Of a stretch of DNA of 17,277 bases, positions 6,957 to 13,696 are shown piece by piece. The notes below the pieces were generated by a model. That model was given only the letters and a program-made list of their open reading frames with translations, was not told where the DNA came from and did no database searches. The position numbers and the translations under genes were made by a program. This DNA comes from JBDSEG01 sp039920165 (GTDB taxonomy: Bacteria > Pseudomonadota > Gammaproteobacteria > Burkholderiales > Burkholderiaceae_C). The DNA is taken from positions 1-17,277 of the forward strand of contig JBDSEG010000093.1 in assembly GCA_039920165.1 (NCBI GenBank), written 5' to 3'. How positions within the stretch are numbered: position 1 is the stretch's first letter; each line of letters begins with the position of its first letter.

Positions 6957-8036
6957 ATGGACTGGGACGTGTACTGCCGCGTGGTCGACAACCACGGCGA
7001 CCTCGGCGTGTCCTGGCGGCTCTCGGCCGATCTGGCTGCGCGTGGCGAGCGGGTTCGTCTGTGGGTCGACGATGCCAGCGCACTGGCGTGGATGGCGCCG
7101 CACGGCGCACCCGGCGTGAGCGTTCATCCCTGGCCCGATGCGTCCGGCTCCGCCGCCGCCGAGCCGGCCGACGTCGTCATCGCGGCATTCGGATGCGAAC
7201 TGCCGCGCCCCGTCCTCGCCGGGATGGCGGCGGCTGGCCGGGCGCCGGTTTGGATCAATCTCGAATACCTGAGTGCCGAAAGCTACGTCGAACGCAGCCA
7301 CCGCTTGCCGTCCCTGCAGTCGACCGGACCCGCCGCCGGCCTGACGCAGTGGTTTTTCTACCCCGGCTACAGCGATGCCACCGGCGGGCTGCTGCGCGAG
7401 CCCGATCTGACGGTGCGCCAACGTACGTTCGACCGCTCCGCGTGGCTGGAGTCGGCCGGAATCGCGCTGATCGGACGCGAACGCATCGTGAGCCTCTTCT
7501 GCTACGCGCCTCAACCATCCTTCGGCGCGCTGCTGCGGACACTGGAGGCGGACGACGTCGCGGTGCCGACACTGCTGCTCGCCGCCCCGGGCGCCGCCAC
7601 CGAGCTGCTGCGCGAGCACCTCGGCTTGGGCCTCGCGCGCGGCCGGCTGCGCGGCGTCGCGATGCCGTGGCTGAGCCAGGTCGACCACGACCACTTGCTG
7701 TGGGCGAGCGATCTCAACGTCGTCCGCGGCGAGGATTCGTGGATACGCGCGCAGTGGGCGGGCCGGCCGTTCCTCTGGCAGGCCTATGCGCAGCACGACG
7801 AGGCGCACGCCGCCAAGGTCGATGCCTTCATGGACCGCTTTCTGTCCGATGCCCCCGCCGACCTGGCGATCGCATTGCGCGCCCTATCGGCCGGATGGAA
7901 CGGCTTGCGCGCCGGACCGCTGGGGTTGCCGCCGGCCGGCCCGTGGCAGGCGCACTGCCAGCGCTGGCGCGACGCGCTCGTCAGGCAGCCCGACCTGACG
8001 ACGCAACTGGTCGGCTTCGCCGCCGCCAGACGTTAA
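6957..8036 (+). CDS. earP: EF-P arginine rhamnosyltransferase EarP
   Basis: A 359-residue GT-B inverting glycosyltransferase (formerly DUF2331) that moves rhamnose from dTDP-L-rhamnose to Arg32 of elongation factor P, needed to rescue ribosomes at polyproline. The N-terminus MDWDVYCRVVDNHGDLGVSW carries the family D-N-x-G-D with Asp11 and Asp15, which correspond to the acceptor-activating aspartates known in Pseudomonas and Neisseria EarP. The C-terminal nucleotide-sugar site is DLNVVRGEDSWIRAQWAGRP (about 252-271), followed by FLWQAYAQHDEAH. The ATG at 6957 gives the family N-terminus, although the frame opens earlier. efp follows 76 bases later on the same strand, and the presence of Arg32 there supports the assignment. 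Confidence 0.96.
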   Translation: MDWDVYCRVVDNHGDLGVSWRLSADLAARGERVRLWVDDASALAWMAPHGAPGVSVHPWPDASGSAAAEPADVVIAAFGCELPRPVLAGMAAAGRAPVWINLEYLSAESYVERSHRLPSLQSTGPAAGLTQWFFYPGYSDATGGLLREPDLTVRQRTFDRSAWLESAGIALIGRERIVSLFCYAPQPSFGALLRTLEADDVAVPTLLLAAPGAATELLREHLGLGLARGRLRGVAMPWLSQVDHDHLLWASDLNVVRGEDSWIRAQWAGRPFLWQAYAQHDEAHAAKVDAFMDRFLSDAPADLAIALRALSAGWNGLRAGPLGLPPAGPWQAHCQRWRDALVRQPDLTTQLVGFAAARR

Positions 8037-8039
8037 AAT
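8034..8039 (+). promoter_or_regulatory. Possible -10 element of an efp promoter
   Basis: TAAAAT (5 of 6 to TATAAT) overlaps the earP stop codon and lies 74 bases before the efp ATG. No good -35 box is found at 16-18 bp, so this is weak. If real, efp has its own promoter besides read-through from earP. Confidence 0.3.
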
Positions 8040-8112
8040 CGCCCGCTTTCGAGCGCATGCGTTCTTCGCCTTCTCTCGCACCACCACGCTCGTCCAACCA
8101 CATTCGCAAGCC

Positions 8113-8667
8113 ATGAAAATCGCACAGGAAATTCGCGCCGGCAATGTCATCATGCACGGCAAGGATCCGATGGTCGTGCTCAAGACCGAGTACAGCCGCG
8201 GCGGCCGCAACTCCGCCACGGTGCGCATGAAATTGAAGAGCCTGCTCAGCAATTCGGGCACCGAGGTCGTCTTCAAGGCCGACGACAAGATGGACCAGAT
8301 CATTCTGGACAAGAAGGAGTGCACGTACTCGTATTTCGCCGACCCGATGTACGCCTTCATGGACGCCGAATACAACCAGTTCGAGGTCGAGTCCGAGAAC
8401 ATGGGCGACGCGATCCAGTACCTCGAGGATGCAATGCCGGTCGAGGTCGTCTTCTACGACGGCAAGGCGATCTCGGTCGAACTGCCGACCAGCCTGGTGC
8501 GCGAAATCTCCGAGACCGAGCCCGCCGTCAAGGGCGATACCTCGGGCAAGGTGCTCAAGACTGCCAAGCTCGCGACCGGCATGACGATCTCGGTGCCGCT
8601 GTTCGTCCAGACCGGCGACAAGGTCGAGATCGATACCCGCACGCACGAATACCGCAAGCGGGTCTGA
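8113..8667 (+). CDS. efp: Translation elongation factor P
   Basis: A 184-residue EF-P, which binds between the ribosomal P and E sites and speeds peptide bond formation at consecutive prolines. The three-domain, length-typical protein starts with a KOW-like domain. The loop at its tip is SRGGRNSA with Arg32 (Ser28-Arg29-Gly30-Gly31-Arg32) rather than the Lys34 of E. coli, so modification should be rhamnosylation by EarP and not lysylation by EpmA. The middle OB domain (YSYFADPMYAFMDAEYNQFE, then DAIQYLEDAMPVEVVFYDGK) and the C-terminal OB domain ending GDKVEIDTRTHEYRKRV are complete. No clear Shine-Dalgarno sequence precedes the ATG at 8113. Confidence 0.98.
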   Translation: MKIAQEIRAGNVIMHGKDPMVVLKTEYSRGGRNSATVRMKLKSLLSNSGTEVVFKADDKMDQIILDKKECTYSYFADPMYAFMDAEYNQFEVESENMGDAIQYLEDAMPVEVVFYDGKAISVELPTSLVREISETEPAVKGDTSGKVLKTAKLATGMTISVPLFVQTGDKVEIDTRTHEYRKRV

Positions 8668-8684
8668 CGCGCCCGCCCGGCGCG
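8668..8684 (+). terminator. GC hairpin directly after the efp stop
   Basis: CGCGCC-CGCCC-GGCGCG forms a perfect 6-bp stem with a 5-base loop, starting at the base after the efp TGA. There is no T tract behind it, so it is not a classical intrinsic terminator. It could still block 3' exonucleases or aid termination. Confidence 0.35.
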
Positions 8685-8695
8685 GTCCGCGGCTG

Positions 8696-8852
8696 GAGCC
8701 TGAGGTCTCTCGCTCACGCCCGCTCATCACGCCCAAAGATGTCTGCTCGTCGTTGCGATTGCACGCGATAGCCAGAGCTATGGCTCTGCTTTGAGTCTAG
8801 ATCGGACGCCTTTGGGCGCGCTGCTCGGGCGCGCACGATAACGCTCAGGCTC
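8696..8852. repeat. 157-bp imperfect palindrome (MITE-like or structured element)
   Basis: Inverted repeats share one centre at 8774. The outer pair is GAGCCTGAG (8696-8704) with CTCAGGCTC (8844-8852). The inner pair is CGCCCAAAG (8730-8738) with CTTTGGGCG (8810-8818). Between these, GCCCG-type and GTC/GAC matches continue: 38 of 53 positions pair between 8696-8748 and 8800-8852. The unpaired centre holds a separate small hairpin CAGAGC-TATG-GCTCTG (8773-8788). No open frame of note and no target-site duplication were seen. It ends 15 bases before the next ATG. Confidence 0.6.
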
Positions 8853-8867
8853 TGAGATCATCGCCGC

Positions 8868-9824
8868 ATGCCCTTCGATGCCGCCGCCGTCGAAGCGCCG
8901 TTTCGGATGCAGCCCGGGCTGCGCCGCATCGGCGCCGGCGAGAGACAGCTCACGCCCAACCTTGCCGACTCGCCCGCCTTTCGGGCCAAGCTCGCGGTGC
9001 TGCGCGACGACCCGGGCCGGGCGCTGCTCACTCAGCCGGGCTTCGACCCGTCGGACGCCTTGCAGGCGCTGGTCGAGCAGGCAGGTCGCGAGCATCCGCA
9101 CGCTTTTCGCGCCAGCAGCCTGCAGCGCGCGCAGGCCCCGACGCTCGGCTGGGCGATCGAGAACGACCGGGTCGTCGGCGATGGCGCGACCGACATCGGT
9201 GACTGCCTCGCCGGCCTGCCGCCGGCCTGGCGCCTGCCCGGCCTGCTGAGCCTCGCCTTCGCCGAGGATTTCGCGATCCTCGACGCCGCAAGCGGATGCA
9301 TCCCCTGGCTTGCGGTGTGCCTGCCGTCGCACTGGGCGCCGGAGGACAAGGTCGGCAAGCACTTCACCGAGGTGCACGCGCCCGTGGCCGACAACGCGCT
9401 GCTCGTCGCCGCGGCGGCGTCGCTGATGGCGCTCGTGACCGGCTCGCAGCGCTGGGAGCGCGAGGTCTGGACCTTCGCCCCGAACGCCGGACTCGACGCG
9501 CACCCGAGGCGCATTGAAGCCGCGCCCTGGCCGCTCGAACTTTCGAGCGACGGGCTGGCCGCGCGAACCTTCGTGCGCAGCGAGCGCCAGACCTTCATTC
9601 CAGTGCTCGGTCGGGGCCAGGCGGTCTTCACGATCCATGTCGAGACCGCGCCGCTGACCCAGGCCGTTGCCAGCGCGCAAGGCGCTGCGGCCCTGCACGA
9701 CGCGCTGGCGAGCATGAGCCCCGCCGTGCTCGCCTACCGCCGCCTTGCCGACGTTCGCGCGCCGCTGCTCGACTGGCTCGCGCGTCGCGCGACGCAGACG
9801 GATACCGCACCACCGGCTGCATGA
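8868..9824 (+). CDS. DUF3445 / haem-dependent oxidative N-demethylase family protein
   Basis: A 318-residue protein resembling the DUF3445 family, whose characterised relatives are haem-binding subunits of dimethylamine oxidative N-demethylase. Family-like segments are the N-terminal PFDAAAVEAPFRMQPGLRRI, the central VCLPSHWAPEDKVGKHFTEV followed by HAPVADN (about 150-175), and the C-terminal FVRSERQTFIPVLGRGQAVF followed by TIHVE, where RSERQT and the F-T-I strand are typical. No signal peptide or membrane segment is evident, so it is probably cytoplasmic. Its stop overlaps the mnmC start by 4 bp (ATGA), so the two are translationally coupled. The 157-bp palindrome ends just upstream, and no strong Shine-Dalgarno is visible. 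The substrate is unknown, and the family name does not prove demethylase activity. Confidence 0.8.
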   Translation: MPFDAAAVEAPFRMQPGLRRIGAGERQLTPNLADSPAFRAKLAVLRDDPGRALLTQPGFDPSDALQALVEQAGREHPHAFRASSLQRAQAPTLGWAIENDRVVGDGATDIGDCLAGLPPAWRLPGLLSLAFAEDFAILDAASGCIPWLAVCLPSHWAPEDKVGKHFTEVHAPVADNALLVAAAASLMALVTGSQRWEREVWTFAPNAGLDAHPRRIEAAPWPLELSSDGLAARTFVRSERQTFIPVLGRGQAVFTIHVETAPLTQAVASAQGAAALHDALASMSPAVLAYRRLADVRAPLLDWLARRATQTDTAPPAA

Positions 9825-11617
9825 CACCTGCCGAACATGCGCTGCGCTGGCGTGGCCGCGAGCGCTGGGTGGTGCTGGCGACGCACGTCGACGCGTCGAG
9901 GCTTCTCGCGCTGTGGCGCCACTGGCGCGACGACGCGCAACGTTGCGGCGCGCTGCATCTGATCGCCATGGGCCCCGCCCCGCCGGCGCGCGCCGATCTC
10001 GCGGCGTCCGCGTGCGAGGCAGCCATGCAGGCGCTGCGGGTGGCGCTGATCGACGCCTGGCCGCCGCTGACTCCCGATCTGCACACGCTCGCTTTCGAAG
10101 CGGGCCGCGTGCAGTTGCAGTTGGCGGTGGGCGAGCCCGCGCGCTGGCTGCGCGAGCTGGTCGCGCAGGTCGATGCGTTCGAGATCGCGCCGTCGACAAC
10201 CGACATCGCCCCGGCCGAGGCCCGCGCGCTCGCCCGGCTCGCCGCGCCGGGTGCAGTGCTGGCGGCCGGGGCGCTCGCTCCGCATTCGCAACGAGCCCTG
10301 GTATCGGCCGGCTTCGCCATCGATGCGGCAACCGCCTTCAAGACCCGCGCGCGCTATGCGCCAGCCTTCGTCGCGACGCGTCGCGCAGCGGCACCGAGAG
10401 CGGCGTCCGGCGAGCGCCGTGCCCTTGTCGTCGGCGGCGGTCTCGCGGGATGCGCTGTGGCCTGGGCGCTGGCCGAACGGGGCTGGCGCAGCACCGTGTT
10501 CGACCTGCTGCCGGCCCCGGCCGGCGGCGCATCGGGCAACCCGGCGGGACTTTTTCACGCCGTCGTCCATGCGCACGACGGCGTGCACGCGCGGCTGCAC
10601 CGGATCGCCGCTTTGCAGGCTGGCGCCGAAGTTGAGATCGCGCGGCGCGAACACGGCGTCGCGGGCAGCACGCGTGGCCTGCTGCGCCAGGAAACGCGGC
10701 TGGACCTCGACGCCATGCGCGCCCTGCTCGCCCGCCTGCGGCTGCCGGTCGATGCCGTGCGCGCCGTCGATGCCGCAGAAGGCGAGGCGCTGTGCGGCCT
10801 GCCGCGCCCGGGGCTGGCCTGGTTCTATCCGGGCGGCGGCTGGGTCGATCCGGCCGGCTTGGCGCGCAGCTACCTGGCGCGCGCCGGTACCGCCTGCCGC
10901 TTTACCGGCCGCACGCGCATCGAACGCCTGCGCCGACGTGGGACGCGCTGGCAACTGCTGGACGCGCAAGATCAAATCATCGACGAGGCGGACACCGTGG
11001 TGCTCGCGAATGCCGGCGATGCGGCCCGGCTCGCCGGGTTCGACGATGATCCGATCGCGTCCGTGCGCGGTCAGCTCAGCTGGTCCGACATCGGCGGGGA
11101 CGAGCTTGGTGTCTGGCCCCGCCTCCCGCTCGCCGGACCGGGTCATGCGTTGTTGTTGGAAGACGGACGGCTGGTCTTCGGCGCGACGCGCCAGCGAGGC
11201 GATCTCGACCCGAACGTCCGCCTCGCCGACCATGCGGCCAATCTGGCACAGCTTTCGGCCCTGATCGGCCGCCCGCTACCCTTCGCCGTCGACGAATTGC
11301 AGGGGCGCACCGCCTGGCGCTGCACCGCGCGCGACCGCTTGCCGCTGATCGGCGCGCTGCCCGCACTCGATCTTGCCCTGCACGCGAAGCCGACGGCGGC
11401 GCTGGCGCGCGAACCCGGTCTGTTCGTCTTCTGTGCCCTCGGGTCGCGCGGCATTGCGTGGTCGGCGCTCGGTGGCAGGGTGCTCGCTGCAGCCGTCGCG
11501 GGCGGTCCGGCGCCGTTGCCAGCCGGGCTGCTGGACGCGTTGGACCCGGCGCGCTTCGCGCTTCGGGCGCTGCGCCGGACCTCAGGCGCGCGTGACCCGG
11601 TGCAGCCTGCGTCCTAG
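9821..11617 (+). CDS. mnmC: MnmC-like tRNA cmnm5(s2)U oxidase with degenerate MnmD domain
   Basis: A 598-residue MnmC-like protein. Normal MnmC is bifunctional: the C-terminal FAD oxidase removes the carboxymethyl group from cmnm5(s2)U34 of tRNA, and the N-terminal MnmD methylates the amine to mnm5(s2)U. The C-terminal half (about 198-590) looks intact, with dinucleotide site ALVVGGGLAGCAVAWALAER (201-220), GASGNPAGLFHAVVH (236-250) and a DAO-type end CALGSRGIAWSALGG. The N-terminal half keeps the fold (WRDDAQRCGALHL, LIDAWPPLTPDLHTL, ALARLAAPGAVLAAG). It lacks the SAM motif (family TGFGTGLN; here residues 20-27 are ATHVDASR) and the DGFAPxxNPxMW motif (here DAFEIAPSTTDI at 118-129). It is coupled by 4 bp to the DUF3445 gene and shares stop-codon bases with the convergent small gene. 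Confidence 0.88.
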   Translation: MTPAEHALRWRGRERWVVLATHVDASRLLALWRHWRDDAQRCGALHLIAMGPAPPARADLAASACEAAMQALRVALIDAWPPLTPDLHTLAFEAGRVQLQLAVGEPARWLRELVAQVDAFEIAPSTTDIAPAEARALARLAAPGAVLAAGALAPHSQRALVSAGFAIDAATAFKTRARYAPAFVATRRAAAPRAASGERRALVVGGGLAGCAVAWALAERGWRSTVFDLLPAPAGGASGNPAGLFHAVVHAHDGVHARLHRIAALQAGAEVEIARREHGVAGSTRGLLRQETRLDLDAMRALLARLRLPVDAVRAVDAAEGEALCGLPRPGLAWFYPGGGWVDPAGLARSYLARAGTACRFTGRTRIERLRRRGTRWQLLDAQDQIIDEADTVVLANAGDAARLAGFDDDPIASVRGQLSWSDIGGDELGVWPRLPLAGPGHALLLEDGRLVFGATRQRGDLDPNVRLADHAANLAQLSALIGRPLPFAVDELQGRTAWRCTARDRLPLIGALPALDLALHAKPTAALAREPGLFVFCALGSRGIAWSALGGRVLAAAVAGGPAPLPAGLLDALDPARFALRALRRTSGARDPVQPAS

Positions 11618-11793
11618 GACACCTGGCCCTGCACCGGGACGATATCGAGCGAGGCCGGGGCCTCGGCGCCGGCCTCGTCGGGCTGGTCGGAACCGACCTT
11701 GCGGCCGGCCTTTTCCTTGACCTTCTCTTCTTTCTTCTTCTTCTTGGCCAGCTCGCGCTGGCGCTTCTCGAACGAATAGTTGGGTTTGGCCAT
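11614..11793 (-). CDS. Small lysine-rich conserved protein
   Basis: A 59-residue, highly charged protein beginning MAKPNYSFEKRQRELAKKKK, with a second basic stretch KVKEKAGRK and an acidic/hydrophobic tail. The N-terminus is one I recall from many betaproteobacterial and other proteobacterial genomes as a conserved small protein of unknown function. The Lys/Arg/Glu run should form a helix and may bind nucleic acid, but that is only inferred from charge. The ATG at 11793 has GGAAGGA eight bases upstream; an in-frame ATG at 11820 has no such site. The stop codon overlaps that of the convergent mnmC. rpiA is upstream on the same strand, 82 bases away. Confidence 0.8.
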   Translation of the reverse strand: MAKPNYSFEKRQRELAKKKKKEEKVKEKAGRKVGSDQPDEAGAEAPASLDIVPVQGQVS

Positions 11794-11875
11794 GGGCCCG
11801 TCCTTCCGAATTGATTGCAAGCGAAACGAAGGGGCGAGGTTACGCGCTTTTGCCGCGTGGCCCGGCCGCCGACGA

Positions 11876-12547
11876 TCAGAAAGTCAGCGTCAGCACACCC
11901 TCGGGCGTGGCGAGCAGGCACAGCGCCGCCTTCTGACGCGCGAACAGACCCACCGTGACGACGCCCGGCCATTGCTCGATCTGCGCTTCGAGCGCGAGCG
12001 GATCGTCGATGTGGAGGCCGCGCACATCGACGATGTGGCCGCCGTTGTCGGTGACGATCGGGCCGTTCAGGCCGGTGCGCAGCAAAGGCGCTCCGCCGAG
12101 CCCTCGCAGCTTGCGCATGATCTGGGCGCTCGCCATCGGAACGACTTCGATCGGCAGCGGAAAGCGGCCCAGCACGTCGACCCGTTTGGATGCGTCGGCG
12201 ATGCAGACGAAGCGCTCGGCCAGGTCGGCGACGATCTTCTCGCGCGTAAGCGCCGCACCGCCGCCTTTGATCATGTGGCCGCGCGGGTCGATCTCGTCGG
12301 CGCCGTCGATATAGACCGGGATGTTCTCGACCTCGTTCGCATCGATCACGTCGATACCGTGGGCCCGCAGCCGCGCGCTGCTCGCGTCGCTGCTCGAGAC
12401 GGCGCCCTTGATGTCGTTGCGCATCCCCGCTAACGCGTCGATGAAGCAGTTCACGGTCGAGCCGGTGCCGACACCGACGATGCTTCCCGGCACCATGTAC
12501 GCCAGCGCGGCCCGGCCGACGAGTGCTTTCAGTTGGTCCTGGCCCAT
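11876..12547 (-). CDS. rpiA: Ribose-5-phosphate isomerase A
   Basis: A 223-residue enzyme that interconverts ribose 5-phosphate and ribulose 5-phosphate in the non-oxidative pentose phosphate pathway. All family landmarks are present: phosphate loop VGVGTGSTVNCFI (24-36), SSSDASS (51-57), DGADEID (81-87) and KGGGAALTREKI (94-105). The catalytic residues fall at Asp81, Asp84, Lys94 and Glu103, the same numbers as in E. coli RpiA. The start at 12547 (MGQDQLKALVGRAAL) fits the family and leaves a 59-bp divergent gap to pyrD. On the minus strand GGATAATC lies a few bases before the ATG and may be a -10 element of a very short leader. Confidence 0.97.
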   Translation of the reverse strand: MGQDQLKALVGRAALAYMVPGSIVGVGTGSTVNCFIDALAGMRNDIKGAVSSSDASSARLRAHGIDVIDANEVENIPVYIDGADEIDPRGHMIKGGGAALTREKIVADLAERFVCIADASKRVDVLGRFPLPIEVVPMASAQIMRKLRGLGGAPLLRTGLNGPIVTDNGGHIVDVRGLHIDDPLALEAQIEQWPGVVTVGLFARQKAALCLLATPEGVLTLTF

Positions 12548-12606
12548 AGCCCGATTATCCCGGGCGCAGCGGCACAATCGGCCGCCGCGCCTGCCCCTAT
12601 CTGCCC

Positions 12607-13644
12607 ATGGCCCTCGTTCCTTACGCCCTCACCCGCCCGTTCCTGTTCGGCCTCGACCCCGAGCTCGCGCACGATCTCACGCTCGGCGCGCTCGCGCGGA
12701 TCCAGCGCACACCGCTGATCTGTGCGGTGGTGCAGCCGCGGGTCGAAGCGCCGGTGACGGTTGCCGGGCTGCGATTTCCGAACCGGATCGGCCTGGCCGC
12801 GGGCCTCGACAAGAACGGCCGTTGCATCGACGGCCTGGCGGCGATGGGCTTCGGTTTCATCGAGGTCGGCACGGTGACGCCGCTGGCACAAGCGGGCAAC
12901 CCAATGCCGCGCATATTCCGGCTGCCCGAAGCGCGCGCCCTCATCAACCGCCTGGGCTTTAACAACGACGGCTTGCAGGCCTTTGTCGGGAACGTGCGGC
13001 GGGCTCGCTTTCGAAGGTCCGGCGGCATCCTCGGCCTGAATATCGGCAAGAACGCAACGACCCCGATCGAACGCGCGGTCGACGACTACCTGCTGTGCCT
13101 GGACGGCGTCTACCCTCACGCCGATTACGTGGCGGTGAATATCTCGAGCCCGAATACGCGCGACCTGCGTAGCCTGCAGGGCGATGCCGCACTCGACGGC
13201 CTGCTGGCGGCCTTGCGCGAGCGCCGCGACGCCCTCGCGCGCACCCACGGTCGCAGCGTTCCTCTCTTCGTCAAGATCGCGCCCGACCTCGACGCGGTTC
13301 AGGTCGCCGCCATCGCGGTCACCCTGCGCGCGAATGCGATCGACGGCGTGATCGCGACCAATACGACGGTCGCGCGCGACGCGGTGGCGCTGCTGCCGCA
13401 CGGCACCGAGATCGGCGGCCTGTCGGGCGCGCCGGTATTCGAGGCGAGCAACCGCGTGATCGCGGCCCTGCGCGCTGCGCTCGGTCCGGACTATCCGATC
13501 ATCGGCGTGGGCGGCGTCATGAGCGCGGCCGACGCGCGCGCCAAGGTCGCGGCCGGTGCCAACCTGGTACAAATTTACACGGGCTTCATCTACGAGGGCC
13601 CTGAACTCATTCCGAAGGCCGCACGCGCCACTGCGGCGCCCTGA
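12607..13644 (+). CDS. pyrD: Dihydroorotate dehydrogenase (quinone), class 2
   Basis: A 345-residue, peripherally membrane-bound flavoenzyme that oxidises dihydroorotate to orotate with ubiquinone, the fourth step of UMP synthesis. The N-terminal helical extension that marks class 2 is present (LTRPFLFGLDPELAHDLTLG). Next come FPNRIGLAAGLDKNGRCIDG (FMN site), VGTVTPLAQAGNPMPRIFRL and NRLGFNNDG. The catalytic loop NISSPNTRDLRSLQ (178-191) has Ser181 corresponding to the E. coli active-site Ser175. FVKIAPDL, ATNTT, GGLSGAP and VGGVMSAADARAK complete the FMN barrel. Length is typical. The upstream gap contains CGGCACAATCG, shared with the pgsA leader. Confidence 0.98.
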   Translation: MALVPYALTRPFLFGLDPELAHDLTLGALARIQRTPLICAVVQPRVEAPVTVAGLRFPNRIGLAAGLDKNGRCIDGLAAMGFGFIEVGTVTPLAQAGNPMPRIFRLPEARALINRLGFNNDGLQAFVGNVRRARFRRSGGILGLNIGKNATTPIERAVDDYLLCLDGVYPHADYVAVNISSPNTRDLRSLQGDAALDGLLAALRERRDALARTHGRSVPLFVKIAPDLDAVQVAAIAVTLRANAIDGVIATNTTVARDAVALLPHGTEIGGLSGAPVFEASNRVIAALRAALGPDYPIIGVGGVMSAADARAKVAAGANLVQIYTGFIYEGPELIPKAARATAAP

Positions 13645-13696
13645 AACTGCGAGACTCCGCCGCTGCGGCAAGTGGCCGTGTGCACGGGAATTCGAG

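Noticed and set aside
5563..7119. Plus-strand open frame of about 518 codons opposite uvrC
   Set aside because: It is the antisense shadow of uvrC in GC-rich DNA: Arg/His/Gln-rich, low-complexity translation with no domain, while the minus strand gives a complete UvrC.
9734..11233. Minus-strand open frame of about 499 codons opposite mnmC
   Set aside because: Antisense shadow; the plus strand gives the FAD motifs and MnmC-like order, and this frame has no recognisable fold.
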